DNA of 64,000 nt from JBBRNH01 sp038230415 (GCA_038230415.1 JBBRNH010000019.1:9200-73199); one strand, 5' to 3'. Positions 41,922 through 51,330 are shown, counted from the first letter of the stretch. The notes: a model not told the origin generated them from the sequence alone. Numbers and translations are program-made.

Positions 41922-41933
41922 ACAAAACTGTAT

Positions 41934-42611
41934 ATGATTCAACTCCAAAACATTGCCAAACATTACCCCGCCGGATTCGGTAAAACCTACGTCCTTCGAA
42001 ACATCAACCTAACCATTGATCCCGGTGAATTTGTCTCGATCATGGGGCCGTCGGGATCGGGTAAGTCCACGCTGCTCCATATCCTGGGCCTTTTAGAAGA
42101 ACCGTCGGAAGGTGAATACCGCTTCGGCGACGAACCCGTGCAGTCGCTCTCCGAAAAGCGACGTACCGAGTTGCACCGCAACCAAATCGGCTTCGTGTTT
42201 CAGGCCTATCACCTGATTGATGAACTGACGGTTTATGAAAACATCGAAACGCCGTTGCTCTACAAAGGTACCCCCGGCAACGAGCGCAAGAGCCGCGTGG
42301 CCGAACTACTCGACCGTTTTAATATGGTTGCCAAAAAAGACCTGTTTCCGAGTCAGTTGTCGGGCGGGCAGCAGCAACTTGTGGGCATTGCGCGGGCGTT
42401 GGTGGCCGAACCAACCGTGATTTTCGCCGACGAACCAACCGGCAACCTGCATTCTGACCAGGCCCGCGACATTATGGAACTGTTTCAGGAACTGAACAAA
42501 CGCGACGGCATTACCATCGTGCAGGTGACGCACGCCGAAACCAACGCCGGTTATGGCAACCGCATCGTGCGGCTTAAAGACGGCTGGCTCCAGGCATCAA
42601 CCAACGGATAA
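41934..42611 (+). CDS. ABC transporter ATPase (MacB/LolD class), second copy
   Basis: 225 residues: Walker A GPSGSGKST, Q-loop in GFVFQAYHLIDELTVYENI, signature LSGGQQQLVGIARAL (Leu-Val-Gly where the class normally has Arg-Val/Thr-Ala), Walker B VIFADEPTGNLHS, H-loop QVTHA. Same class and length as the ATPase at 6946 but clearly diverged. It lies between the Uma2 gene and the outer-membrane channel in block C. Which of the nine permeases each ATPase serves cannot be told from sequence. Confidence 0.93.
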   Translation: MIQLQNIAKHYPAGFGKTYVLRNINLTIDPGEFVSIMGPSGSGKSTLLHILGLLEEPSEGEYRFGDEPVQSLSEKRRTELHRNQIGFVFQAYHLIDELTVYENIETPLLYKGTPGNERKSRVAELLDRFNMVAKKDLFPSQLSGGQQQLVGIARALVAEPTVIFADEPTGNLHSDQARDIMELFQELNKRDGITIVQVTHAETNAGYGNRIVRLKDGWLQASTNG

Positions 42612-42623
42612 ACTCCCAAAACC

Positions 42624-44039
42624 ATGAACAGATTTTTCTGCCCAGATCGCCCGGCCAATCGCCGGGTGCAGCCACTGCTTTGTCTTTCTCGACTTACTTG
42701 GCTGATTATCAGTGCCTTTGGCCCATTGGCTTTTGCCCAAACCACTGCGCCCAATGCCGGTCAGTTCACGCTGCAACAGTGCATCGAACTGGCGTTGCAG
42801 AACAACCTCGCCGTGCAGCAGGGGCAGCTAACGGTGGCTACCAGCGAACTGCAACTGCGGCAGGCGCGGCTGAATCTGTTGCCCACCGCGTCGCTGTTCG
42901 GCGGGCAGTCGCTCAACAGTGGCCGCAACATTGACCCCTATACCAACCAGTTTATCCTGCAAACCATCACCGCCAGCAATTATCAGCTATCGGCTTCGGC
43001 AACGGTGTTCAACGGGTTCGCCCTCCGCAACACCATTCGCCAGACCGATCTGGCCCGGCAAGCGAGTCAGCAGGAACTCCGCGTTATCCGCAACACCATC
43101 ACGCTGACCGTGATTCAGGCGTATCTTAACGTGCTGATGGCGACTGAACAACTCGTGATGGCCGGGCAGCAGGCCGACGTTGCCCGCACCCAGATTGCCC
43201 GCACCGAGCGGCAGGTGGCCGCCGGAACCGTGCCGGAAGCTGGTTTGTATGACCTCCGGGCCACGCTTGCCGGTAATGAAACCGACATCGCCACCGCCCA
43301 AAACACCTTCGATTTAGCAAAAATAACCCTACTGCAAGCCATGAATGTGCCAACGGCTACCGAAACGGGTTCGGCGGGCGGTGGCATCGAGATTACTCCC
43401 GTTGCCCTGACCGACGTGATTCCGGGGGCGTATCCGGCAATGGTGCAGCAGGTGTATGAAACCGCGGTGGCAACCCTGCCCGAAGCCAACGGTGCCGACC
43501 TGCGGGTGCGAAGCGCGGCCATCGGCGTGGCGGTGGCGCGGGGAAATCTGCTGCCGTTCGTGTCGGTAAATGCCAATCTGAACAGCCTGTTTTCGAGCGC
43601 GGCCAACACGGCGGTTAGCTACGGCGAGCAGTTGAGCAACAACCTCAATCGGTCGTTTTCGCTGAATGTCCGGGTGCCGATTTTTGCCGGAAACATAGCC
43701 CGCAACCGCATTACGGTTGCCCGGATGCAGCAGCAAACCGCCGAACTCGACGGGCGGGTGGTGCGGCAGCGTCTCCGGCAGCAGATCGAAACGGCCTACG
43801 CCAACCTCCGCGCCGGTGCCAACCGCTACCGGGCCGTGCAGGCACAGACCGTCTCGCTCGAACGGGCCTTTGCCAGCGCCGAAAGCCGCTTTAATGCCGG
43901 TACGCTGGGTGCATTTGAGTACAGCATTGCCAAAACCACCCTCGACCGCAGCCGGTCGGCCCTGGTGCAGAGTAAGTATGAATACGTGTTTCGGACTAAA
44001 ATTCTGGACTTCTACCAGGACCGATTGTCAGGATTGTGA
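42624..44039 (+). CDS. TolC-family outer-membrane channel
   Basis: 471 residues; signal region with an unusually long basic lead-in (about 1-38, ending AFAQ), then the TolC pattern FTLQQCIELALQNNLAVQQG and two homologous coiled-coil halves (AYLNVLMATEQLVMAGQQ; AYANLRAGANRYRAVQAQ) ending YEYVFRTKILDFY. It should form the outer-membrane exit duct for the adaptor encoded at 5575. It starts 12 bp after the ATPase and ends block C. Confidence 0.93.
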   Translation: MNRFFCPDRPANRRVQPLLCLSRLTWLIISAFGPLAFAQTTAPNAGQFTLQQCIELALQNNLAVQQGQLTVATSELQLRQARLNLLPTASLFGGQSLNSGRNIDPYTNQFILQTITASNYQLSASATVFNGFALRNTIRQTDLARQASQQELRVIRNTITLTVIQAYLNVLMATEQLVMAGQQADVARTQIARTERQVAAGTVPEAGLYDLRATLAGNETDIATAQNTFDLAKITLLQAMNVPTATETGSAGGGIEITPVALTDVIPGAYPAMVQQVYETAVATLPEANGADLRVRSAAIGVAVARGNLLPFVSVNANLNSLFSSAANTAVSYGEQLSNNLNRSFSLNVRVPIFAGNIARNRITVARMQQQTAELDGRVVRQRLRQQIETAYANLRAGANRYRAVQAQTVSLERAFASAESRFNAGTLGAFEYSIAKTTLDRSRSALVQSKYEYVFRTKILDFYQDRLSGL

Positions 44040-44136
44040 CGACCAAACGGACAGATCAGGCCACCGAATAGTTAATTTATCGGTGCCAAGGTGCTGTTTG
44101 GGCGCGTCGGGCGGTCGTCAACTGCTGATAATGTAG

Positions 44137-44144
44137 TAGTTTTG
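44137..44144 (+). promoter_or_regulatory. Possible -7 box for the M48 peptidase gene
   Basis: TAGTTTTG matches TAnnTTTG, 49 bp before the ATG at 44194. No good -33 box at normal distance. Confidence 0.4.
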
Positions 44145-44193
44145 GCAATCCAACCAATCTGCTGACCGTCAGCTTTTTGCCTGATTGCAACCC

Positions 44194-45840
44194 ATGAAAT
44201 TCCCCGTTATTGGTTTAATTTCCCTGTTACTGGCATTGCCCCGGCTGGCCGATGCCCAGAAAGAAGTTCCGCAGGACATCAACCTGACGGGGGCTACAAT
44301 CATCGAATTTAATGAGCCATACCGCGAGATGGTTATCTACACGGCTGGCGATGAAGACGGGCGGCACAGCCTTGTACTGATTCAGGATACGACGCTGCTG
44401 CTGAAAAAATCGGCCTTCGCCAAAAAGAAAAAAAGCATAAAACGCGATGAACTGACAACGGCGGCTGAGTTTAAACCGGGTATGAAAGTCAACCTCTCGC
44501 TCGATTATTACCAGATCAGCCAGCGCAACATCGTTAAGCGAATCAGCCCTGACGAAGCCTACTACGGCCCGGCCAGTGCGGTGGGGTTGTTTGAACAACT
44601 CGACAGTAACACGGCCATTGTTGACGGGCAGGCGGTGCGGCTGGCCCTCGGTAAAAAAGAGTTTGTTGACGGGTTGGACGAATGGAAAGGTAAAAAATTT
44701 ACGTCGTTTGCCGATATGCAGTTGGGCGCGAAACTCGACCTGTCGGGCGAACGACGGCCCGACGGTGTTATCTATGCCACACGCGGCACTATGCAACCCG
44801 CCGAACTGAGCCGCGAAGCCCGGCTGCTTCGCAAGGCCGTTACGCCCGAAATCACGGTGAACAAAGGGAGCCTGACCATTGCCGATGGCTGGACGTTTAA
44901 GTTAGTTGCCAACCCCACCGTGCAGGAATACGTCGGCAGCGTGGGCCGCAAACTCATTCCGCAGTATATCAGCAGCTTAGCCCCGGTGCATCCCGATTTT
45001 GTTGGGTTTGCGTTTTATGTGGCTGACGAGTCTGGTACGGGCCTGATTTCATACCCAAACGGCACGGTAATCGTACCGACCGGCCTGCTCAAAATCGTGG
45101 ATAACGAAGCGCAGTTGGCTGCTTTACTGAGCCACGAAATCGCGCACATTACCCACAAACACGCCGTGCAGCAACTCCGCCAAAACGCCAACTGGGAGAC
45201 TGTGCAGACGTTTGGAGCCACCAATATCATGGGCAAAAATGAACCGATTCCGGCGGTAGTTACGGCAGCGGTGGGCGAGATGTCAATGGCCGTTTTTCCC
45301 CAATCGCAGGAAACCCAGGCCGACCGAATCGGGCTGCACTACGCGGTGCAGGCCGGTTATGACCCCCGCGAGACCGCAACAATTTGGAAGCGATTAGCCG
45401 AACTGACTACCAACGAGATGTTGACGGCTCAACGCACTGCCGCCCAGAACTGGCTCCAACAACGCTATAAGTCAGGAAGTTATGCCGAAACAAATAAGAA
45501 TGTCAGTGCATCGGCCATGCAGTCCGTTTTCCCCGGCCACGCCTACCCGCTTGACCGATTCCGGCACGTGAATTTCTTGCTGGCAACAAACTATGCCCCG
45601 GCAAACATGAGTCGGCTTGCTACCTCAGCGGCTTCGTTCAACGCTATGATGAGCCTCATCAAGGGCGGAAATCCGGTAACGACAGCGGCTGTGTCGCCGG
45701 TTGAAAAATCAGTGGCTGGAACCGTCAAAACAGCTCGCCCAACGGCCACTAAACCACAAAAATCAGGAATGGGTAAACCGGCTGCCAGGCCCGCAGCCAC
45801 TGGAAAACCCACCATTAAATCAGCGCCGGTGAAAGATTAA
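44194..45840 (+). CDS. M48-family metallopeptidase, secreted
   Basis: 548 residues from ATG 44194 (a TTG three codons upstream is less likely). Signal peptide about 1-21. Residues 22-215 form an unrecognised region; the M48 domain has HEIAH (314-318) with the third ligand in ETQADRIGLHYA (about 374). The last 50 residues are Ala/Thr/Lys/Pro rich and basic. Periplasmic M48 peptidases (BepA/LoiP type) work in outer-membrane protein quality control. The gene reads from its own region, 154 bp after the channel gene. Confidence 0.9.
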   Translation: MKFPVIGLISLLLALPRLADAQKEVPQDINLTGATIIEFNEPYREMVIYTAGDEDGRHSLVLIQDTTLLLKKSAFAKKKKSIKRDELTTAAEFKPGMKVNLSLDYYQISQRNIVKRISPDEAYYGPASAVGLFEQLDSNTAIVDGQAVRLALGKKEFVDGLDEWKGKKFTSFADMQLGAKLDLSGERRPDGVIYATRGTMQPAELSREARLLRKAVTPEITVNKGSLTIADGWTFKLVANPTVQEYVGSVGRKLIPQYISSLAPVHPDFVGFAFYVADESGTGLISYPNGTVIVPTGLLKIVDNEAQLAALLSHEIAHITHKHAVQQLRQNANWETVQTFGATNIMGKNEPIPAVVTAAVGEMSMAVFPQSQETQADRIGLHYAVQAGYDPRETATIWKRLAELTTNEMLTAQRTAAQNWLQQRYKSGSYAETNKNVSASAMQSVFPGHAYPLDRFRHVNFLLATNYAPANMSRLATSAASFNAMMSLIKGGNPVTTAAVSPVEKSVAGTVKTARPTATKPQKSGMGKPAARPAATGKPTIKSAPVKD

Positions 45841-45841
45841 G

Positions 45842-45928
45842 GGCAAGTAGTTAGGGGTCAGTGGTCAGTTTCCATCCGGGCGAAGCACTTGCCACCAACC
45901 CCTAATCACTTGCCACTAATCAAACTCC
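45842..45928. repeat. Imperfect inverted repeat between convergent genes
   Basis: GGCAAGTAGTTAGGGGTCAG faces sequence ending CCCCTAATCACTTGCC; about 20 of 27 positions pair. It lies between the convergent peptidase and NYN genes and could stop transcription from both sides. Part of a similar CTTGCCACTAAT string recurs at about 55610. Confidence 0.6.
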
Positions 45929-46975
45929 CTCCACCAAACGCACATCGGTAGCGATGTCTTTACCCTCCGTGTTTTGACCGATGCGGAACTCCACCTGATC
46001 GTCAATCTGCAACTCGTTAAAGTCCACATCGAGCAGCGTGGAGTAGTGAAAAAACAGGTTGTTGGGCGGGTAATTGATGAATCCATAGCCCGATTTCAGG
46101 CTGCGAACGGTGCTGATTTTCCGCTCGGCGGGGTCGCCGGTAATCAGTAGTGGCGGGTTGGCTACGTTGTAGTTGGGTTCGGTATCGGTGTAGGTGGCGA
46201 AGCCGTTGCCGGGGCTGATTGCCGGAATGGTGCTGTTATACGACGGGCTGAACCCGTTACTGAAACTACCCGTTTGCGGGCCGCTGCCATTGCCAACGGT
46301 GAAGCGAGTCGCCTGTTGCTGTTTTACGAATAAATTCTGGATAATCGGGTCGTTTTTCCGCAGCCGGTTGTCAATCACCTCGTGCATCGCTATGGGGTAA
46401 GATACCTCTTCGAGCAGGTCTTGTGAGGTGCGGGTTACGGTTTTCTCGCCTTCGTCGTTCGAGAACTCAAAATCCCAACTCAGCACCATCACCCGCGAGC
46501 CAAGCGTGTTGAGTTTGCGAACGAGCGGCACGTAATCACCGTCGGCAGTGATGAGTACCACAACATCGAATTTTTTGTACTGCGCCAGTTCAAAAGCCTC
46601 CAATGCCAGCCATACATCAATGCCTTTTTCCTGCCGAATGCCCTGGTAGGTTTTCACGGGCAGGTAGTGGGTCACCACGCCTTCCGACATCAGAATATCA
46701 TCGAACAGACGATCATAAAACAGTTGGTTGTTGCGTTGCTGCGCTTCGTGCGCGTTGAGCCGACCCCGGAAATAATGGGCATCCACAATCTGGCACAGCC
46801 GCAGGTCGGTATCTTCCAGACCGGCCACCTCGCGCCGGATAAATTCGTGCAGCCCCGATATGGCAATGCGGCTGCGTCGTTCGTGAGAGTAGTTGTAATA
46901 GTTGCTGACGTGTAAGAAATAATTTCCGTCGTAAAAAACGCCGATTCGGACCAGGCCGGGCTTACTGTTGGGCAT
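45920..46975 (-). CDS. NYN-domain ribonuclease fused to a cold-shock domain
   Basis: 351 residues. Residues 8-200 are an NYN (PIN-like) domain: VFYDGNYF with D16, D120 in KGIDVWLALEAF, and ITADGDYVPLVRKL with D145 and D147, the expected metal-binding acids. After a Gly/Asn/Ser/Pro-rich linker (about 215-285) residues 290-350 form a cold-shock/S1-like RNA-binding domain (RSLKSGYGFINYP, NLFFHYS, VEFRIGQ). The fusion predicts RNA recognition coupled to cleavage. The gene is transcribed from about 47109, leaving a leader of about 130 bases. Confidence 0.88.
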   Translation of the reverse strand: MPNSKPGLVRIGVFYDGNYFLHVSNYYNYSHERRSRIAISGLHEFIRREVAGLEDTDLRLCQIVDAHYFRGRLNAHEAQQRNNQLFYDRLFDDILMSEGVVTHYLPVKTYQGIRQEKGIDVWLALEAFELAQYKKFDVVVLITADGDYVPLVRKLNTLGSRVMVLSWDFEFSNDEGEKTVTRTSQDLLEEVSYPIAMHEVIDNRLRKNDPIIQNLFVKQQQATRFTVGNGSGPQTGSFSNGFSPSYNSTIPAISPGNGFATYTDTEPNYNVANPPLLITGDPAERKISTVRSLKSGYGFINYPPNNLFFHYSTLLDVDFNELQIDDQVEFRIGQNTEGKDIATDVRLVEGV

Positions 46976-47115
46976 AATGATTGGGTACGTTAAACGAGAC
47001 TGTATGTATGTAAACTAACTGTATGATATTCGTAGAAAGTAGTACTAAGTAAATGCGTATCTCAGCGGTTATTTTATGGTTTATACGGTATCGCGGATAG
47101 ATTTTATAGGGGCAA

Positions 47116-47123
47116 CAAAGATA
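47116..47123 (-). promoter_or_regulatory. Promoter -7 box for the NYN-cold-shock gene
   Basis: TATCTTTG on the minus strand, 141 bases before the ATG at 46975. The dehydratase gene ends just upstream. The predicted leader of over 100 bases is long for this group. Confidence 0.5.
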
Positions 47124-47131
47124 CGGTTTTC

Positions 47132-48856
47132 TCAGTGCGAATCCCGTTTGACGACCGGGCCGGAACCACCCCGCAAAAAGTCGAAATCCACGCCCTCGTG
47201 GGCCTGCAAGACGTGTTCTAAAAACAGTTTGGCGTAGCCCCGGTCATAGCCTAACTCAAGGGGTTTCCAGGCCGCCCGGCGTTGGGTCAGTTCGTCGTCG
47301 GAGACGTGCAAATGCAGCCGTCGCCCGGCCACGTCGAGGGTAATCAAATCACCGTTCTGGACTAAGGCGAGGTTGCCGCCCACCGCCGATTCGGGCGAGA
47401 CGTGTAGCACCACCGTGCCGAAACCCGTGCCGCTCATGCGCCCGTCCGAAATTCTCACCATGTCATGCACGCCCTGCGCCAGCAGCTTGGCGGGCAGTTG
47501 CATATTGCCCACTTCGGGCATTCCCGGATAACCCTTCGGTCCCACGTTTTGCAGCACCAGCACACAACTGGCATCGAGCGGAAAGACCCCTGCGGCTAAA
47601 TCGGGGTCGTCAATGCGGTTTTTATAGTCGTCAATATCGGCGAAGACCACCGCCCGGCCCGTGTGCTGCATCAGGGCGGGCGTTGCTGCCGAGGGTTTCA
47701 GCACAGCCCCGTGTTCGCAGAGGTTGCCCCGCAACACGGCAATACCCGACTCCGGTTTAAACGGTGTGGCAATCGTGCCAATCACATCCGCATCGTAACA
47801 GGGTGCGTCGAGGGTATTCTGGCCGATGGTGTTGCCGTTGATGGTCAGGGCGTTGGTGTGCAACACGCCGTGCAGCTCGCGGATAACAGCGGGCAGACCA
47901 CCGGCATAAAACAGGTCTTCCACAAAATGCTCGCCCGACGGTTGCAGGTTGGTCAGGAGCGGAATCCTGGCCGATAGCTGATCGAAATCATCTAACGTCA
48001 GCGTTACACCCACGCGCCCGGCAATTGCCATCAGGTGCAGAATAAAATTGGTGGAGCCACCAAGTGCGGCATTCACCATAATGGCGTTCTCGAAGGCTTG
48101 CCGGGTCAGAATATCCGACGGTTTCACGCCCTCGCGGGCAATCGCCACCGAGCGCATCCCGACGAGGTGGGCCAGTACTTTCCGGCGCGAATCTGCCGCC
48201 GGAATCGTAGCGTTGTCGGGCAGGGCCAGCCCCAATGATTCGACCATCGCGGCCATTGTGCTGGCCGTTCCCATCACGGCGCAATGCCCAATGCTGCGGG
48301 CCATGCTGGCTTCGGCGGCTACAAAATCGGCATCGCTCATCTGGCCCATTTTGTGGGCTTCGGCAAACCGCCAGAGGTCAGAGGTGCCGATTTTTTTGCC
48401 ATGAAACCGCCCCGCCAGCATCGGCCCGCCCGACAGCACAATCGTCGGTACGTCAACGCTGCACGCGCCCATCACGAGCGAGGGCGTGGTTTTGTCACAG
48501 CCGCAGAGCAGCACCACCGCATCAATCGAGTTGGCCCGGATGCTTTCTTCCACGTCCATACTGGCGAGGTTCCGAAAGAGCATGGTGGTGGGTTTCATCT
48601 GGCACTCGCCGAGCGACATGGCCGGAAATTCGAGCGGGAAGCCGCCCGCTTCCCAGACACCGCGCTTCACGGCCTCGGCCAAGTCGCGGAAATGGGCGTT
48701 GCAGGGGGTGAGTTCAGAAAATGTGTTGCAGATGCCGATAACGGGCTTTTCGCCGGTAAAAAGATGATGCGGGAATCCCTGATTTTTCATCCAGGCCCGG
48801 TAAATAAAGCCGTCTTTTCCGGTGCGGCCAAACCAATCCTGCGAACGAAGCGGCAT
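47132..48856 (-). CDS. IlvD/Edd-family dehydratase, probably sugar-acid type
   Basis: 574 residues. Start MPLRSQDWFGRTGKDGFIYR and GICNTFSELTPCNAHFRDLA match L-arabinonate/D-xylonate-type dehydratases better than biosynthetic IlvD. Cluster cysteines are visible in GICNT, LLCGCDK and GNLCEHGA; PSGEHFVEDLFYAGG and the closing TLDVAGRRLHLHVSDDEL are typical. It would remove water from an aldonic acid to give a 2-keto-3-deoxy acid, in the cytoplasm, using an iron-sulfur cluster. No other sugar-acid gene is adjacent, so substrate is inferred; dihydroxyacid dehydratase remains possible. Confidence 0.88.
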   Translation of the reverse strand: MPLRSQDWFGRTGKDGFIYRAWMKNQGFPHHLFTGEKPVIGICNTFSELTPCNAHFRDLAEAVKRGVWEAGGFPLEFPAMSLGECQMKPTTMLFRNLASMDVEESIRANSIDAVVLLCGCDKTTPSLVMGACSVDVPTIVLSGGPMLAGRFHGKKIGTSDLWRFAEAHKMGQMSDADFVAAEASMARSIGHCAVMGTASTMAAMVESLGLALPDNATIPAADSRRKVLAHLVGMRSVAIAREGVKPSDILTRQAFENAIMVNAALGGSTNFILHLMAIAGRVGVTLTLDDFDQLSARIPLLTNLQPSGEHFVEDLFYAGGLPAVIRELHGVLHTNALTINGNTIGQNTLDAPCYDADVIGTIATPFKPESGIAVLRGNLCEHGAVLKPSAATPALMQHTGRAVVFADIDDYKNRIDDPDLAAGVFPLDASCVLVLQNVGPKGYPGMPEVGNMQLPAKLLAQGVHDMVRISDGRMSGTGFGTVVLHVSPESAVGGNLALVQNGDLITLDVAGRRLHLHVSDDELTQRRAAWKPLELGYDRGYAKLFLEHVLQAHEGVDFDFLRGGSGPVVKRDSH

Positions 48857-48900
48857 GGTTTTGAGAGGGTTTTAGGGAGAAAGCGGGGAGCGGAGCGAAT

Positions 48901-50109
48901 CTATTTGCTACTGGCTAACCACCACAGCCAGCCCAACGATGCCAAACACACCACGCCAATGCCAACGGCCAGCCCCGGCCCCATTGCCGTTGGCAGCAGA
49001 AGCCCGATAGCCACGCCCGCGCTGACCACCAACCGGGCCGCTTCGACGCGGTAGGCCCACCGCCGACCCTCGAAAAACCAGCCGAAATTCACCACCGCCA
49101 CGCCAATCAGCACGGCAATCAATCCCTTTTGCCACCAATCCAAACTCGCCTGAAACTGTAAAAACGGGAACGCCCCCGCCGTCAGAATCACGTATTGAAT
49201 CAGCACGTACAGATTGACCCGTTGCGGAACGGTAGTGTCGAATTTCTGGTAGGTCTCGTGCGAAATCGTTGGAATCGGGTGATAGACCGACTGTTTGGCA
49301 TCCCAGCCGGGTTTGTAAAACAGCACTTTTAGTTTGCCCGACAGGGTAGGGGCGTGGCGGAGTTCGTGGCCGATGTGTTCGTAATGCGAGAAGTTGGCCC
49401 AGACCGGATTCCAGCTATTGATCGGCGTGGTGATGCCATACACCGGGCGTTCGTCTTCTTCCTGAAACGTGCCAAAGAGCCGGTCCCAGACGATGAAGGT
49501 GCCGGCGTGGTTTTTGTCAATGTAGTTGGGGTTGCGGCCATGATGTACGCGGTGGTGCGAGGGCGTGTTCATGACCCATTCCAGTACACCCATCTTGCCA
49601 ACGAGTTCGGTATGAATCCAGAATTGGTAAATCAGGTTGAAGCCACCCACAATGAGCAGTTGCGTGGTATCGAAACCGAGCAAGGCCATCGGCAGATAGA
49701 CCGGGGCCGTCCAGATGCCCTGAAACCAGCTTTGCCGCAAGGCAACGGACAGGTTATATTCTTCGCTTTGGTGATGCACCACGTGGCCGCTCCAGAACAG
49801 GTTCACTTCGTGGCTCATCCGGTGGCCCCAGTAGTAGCAGAGGTCATACAGCACAAAGGCCAGCACCCAACTCCAGGCCGTATGCGGTACGTGGAAAAAT
49901 GAAAAGTTGGCATAAACCGCTTCGTAAATGCCCAGCGTAATGATTTTCAAAAAGATACCGACCACCTGCTGCGAGGTTCCCGCGCTCAGATTGGTAATGC
50001 TGTCGTTCAGCCGGTAGCGTTTGGTGTTTTGGTAGCGGTCAATCCAGATTTCGATGCCCATTGCCAAAAAGAAGAACGGGATCGCCAGCATAACGGGGTT
50101 GAAATTCAT
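48901..50109 (-). CDS. Sterol desaturase / fatty acid hydroxylase-family membrane protein
   Basis: 402 residues with about seven membrane segments. Histidine boxes HRMSH (96-100), HVVHH (109-113) and HHRVHHG (about 185) define the di-iron hydroxylase family; NYIDKNHAGTFIVWDRLFGT is its usual continuation. Members hydroxylate or desaturate lipids; in Bacteroidota they are often large (about 400 residues) with an unassigned C-terminal membrane part, as here. It runs leftward, 45 bp before the dehydratase. Confidence 0.9.
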   Translation of the reverse strand: MNFNPVMLAIPFFFLAMGIEIWIDRYQNTKRYRLNDSITNLSAGTSQQVVGIFLKIITLGIYEAVYANFSFFHVPHTAWSWVLAFVLYDLCYYWGHRMSHEVNLFWSGHVVHHQSEEYNLSVALRQSWFQGIWTAPVYLPMALLGFDTTQLLIVGGFNLIYQFWIHTELVGKMGVLEWVMNTPSHHRVHHGRNPNYIDKNHAGTFIVWDRLFGTFQEEDERPVYGITTPINSWNPVWANFSHYEHIGHELRHAPTLSGKLKVLFYKPGWDAKQSVYHPIPTISHETYQKFDTTVPQRVNLYVLIQYVILTAGAFPFLQFQASLDWWQKGLIAVLIGVAVVNFGWFFEGRRWAYRVEAARLVVSAGVAIGLLLPTAMGPGLAVGIGVVCLASLGWLWWLASSK

Positions 50110-50264
50110 CGTTGCGACGGGTTTTGCGTGTTTTATCCGGCAAGTTAAACCGACTTTATTAATCCTCCTTCGATGCGTAGCCCAACTCAGTGCGGTGGCC
50201 TTGCCGCTGCGCGAGATTTATCACACGAGTCAGTTTGATGCCCAAGCCGGATAAGCAGGAGACG

Positions 50265-51290
50265 TTACCGAAAAAACAGCGTAGCTCCGCGTTTCCCGCT
50301 GTTAATGAGGCTGTTCCGCTGCTCATCGGTCATTCGGCGGACGCGGGGCGTGATGCCTTCCGTACTGATGTAAATCGTTCGATTAGTGTCGAGGGCGGAG
50401 TGTCGGTTCAGATTTTCGAGCGCGTAGTTGTAAAACGCCGACACATAGTCGGTCAGGCTGTGAATGGCGTAGGGCGCAATACTATCGGCAGGCTGACCGG
50501 GCCGCAGTTGTTCGGGGCGTTCGAGTTTAAGACCGAGCGTTTGCCGGTTCACAACGCCGTTGGTATCGAAGAGCGCGATGGGGTAATTCGCCGTTAGCCC
50601 GCCATCCACAAAAATCTGGTATGACCCGCCCCGCTTGGGCCGCTGAACGGGCTGATTTTGCTCGTCTAAAAACACCGCCCCGAAATATAATGGCACCGAC
50701 ATACTGATTCTGACCGCGATTTTGAGCGGCATATCCGGGGTCTGTTCGTGCGAGAACACCACCGACTGTTGCGCCGTGAGGTTGGTGCCGGTAACGTAGA
50801 GGTCGCGGGTGCCGGGGTGGTCAGTTCGCAGAGTATGGAGTTGGGCAAAGGTGAGATTCGGGTTGCCGGTTTTGCGGGCGATGAGCGTTTCGAGCCACCG
50901 CTCAAAGCGTTCGCCCCGATACCAACCATACCGGCGGGTTGTTCGGGCAAAGCCGCCGACAAACAGCCACCGGCCATCGTTAAACTGCCCGATATTCAGC
51001 CTTGTCAGCACAGTCTCCATCTCGCCGGGCGTGTAGCCCAATGCCAGTAGCAGGGCTGTGATGGCCCCAACCGACGTGCCGCCAACCCGTTGAATATCAG
51101 CCAGAACGTCACGTTCCTGCAAGACCCGCAACGCGCCGACGTAGGCCATACCGCGAACGCCACCACCCTCGAATACCAGATTGCGATACTGGGCCGGGCC
51201 GGTTTGTGCGGCTGTTTGTTGAGTGGACAAACAAAGAAAAAGAAACCGGATAAGCCGGGATGTAGTGACCCGAAACGGTATGTTGTCCAT
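50265..51290 (-). CDS. Patatin-like phospholipase
   Basis: 341 residues from ATG 51290 (MDNIPFRVTTSRLIRFLFLC), which gives a hydrophobic signal sequence; a longer frame to 51491 would overlap the M23 gene. GGGVRG (42-47) forms the oxyanion hole, GTSVG (71-75) holds the nucleophile S73, and the catalytic Asp lies in IFVDGGLTANYP (about 237). The Ser-Asp dyad and a signal peptide fit a secreted or membrane-bound lipid acyl hydrolase. It lies 40 bp after the M23 gene and may be co-transcribed. Confidence 0.9.
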   Translation of the reverse strand: MDNIPFRVTTSRLIRFLFLCLSTQQTAAQTGPAQYRNLVFEGGGVRGMAYVGALRVLQERDVLADIQRVGGTSVGAITALLLALGYTPGEMETVLTRLNIGQFNDGRWLFVGGFARTTRRYGWYRGERFERWLETLIARKTGNPNLTFAQLHTLRTDHPGTRDLYVTGTNLTAQQSVVFSHEQTPDMPLKIAVRISMSVPLYFGAVFLDEQNQPVQRPKRGGSYQIFVDGGLTANYPIALFDTNGVVNRQTLGLKLERPEQLRPGQPADSIAPYAIHSLTDYVSAFYNYALENLNRHSALDTNRTIYISTEGITPRVRRMTDEQRNSLINSGKRGATLFFR

Positions 51291-51330
51291 CCGGCAAAGG
51301 TGGCGTTTAGCGGCCAAAAAGGCTATGAAT

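Noticed and set aside
48284..49054. Rightward frame of 256 codons across the dehydratase and hydroxylase genes
   Set aside because: It crosses two leftward genes with complete motifs; protein is His/Arg/Ala-rich without pattern.
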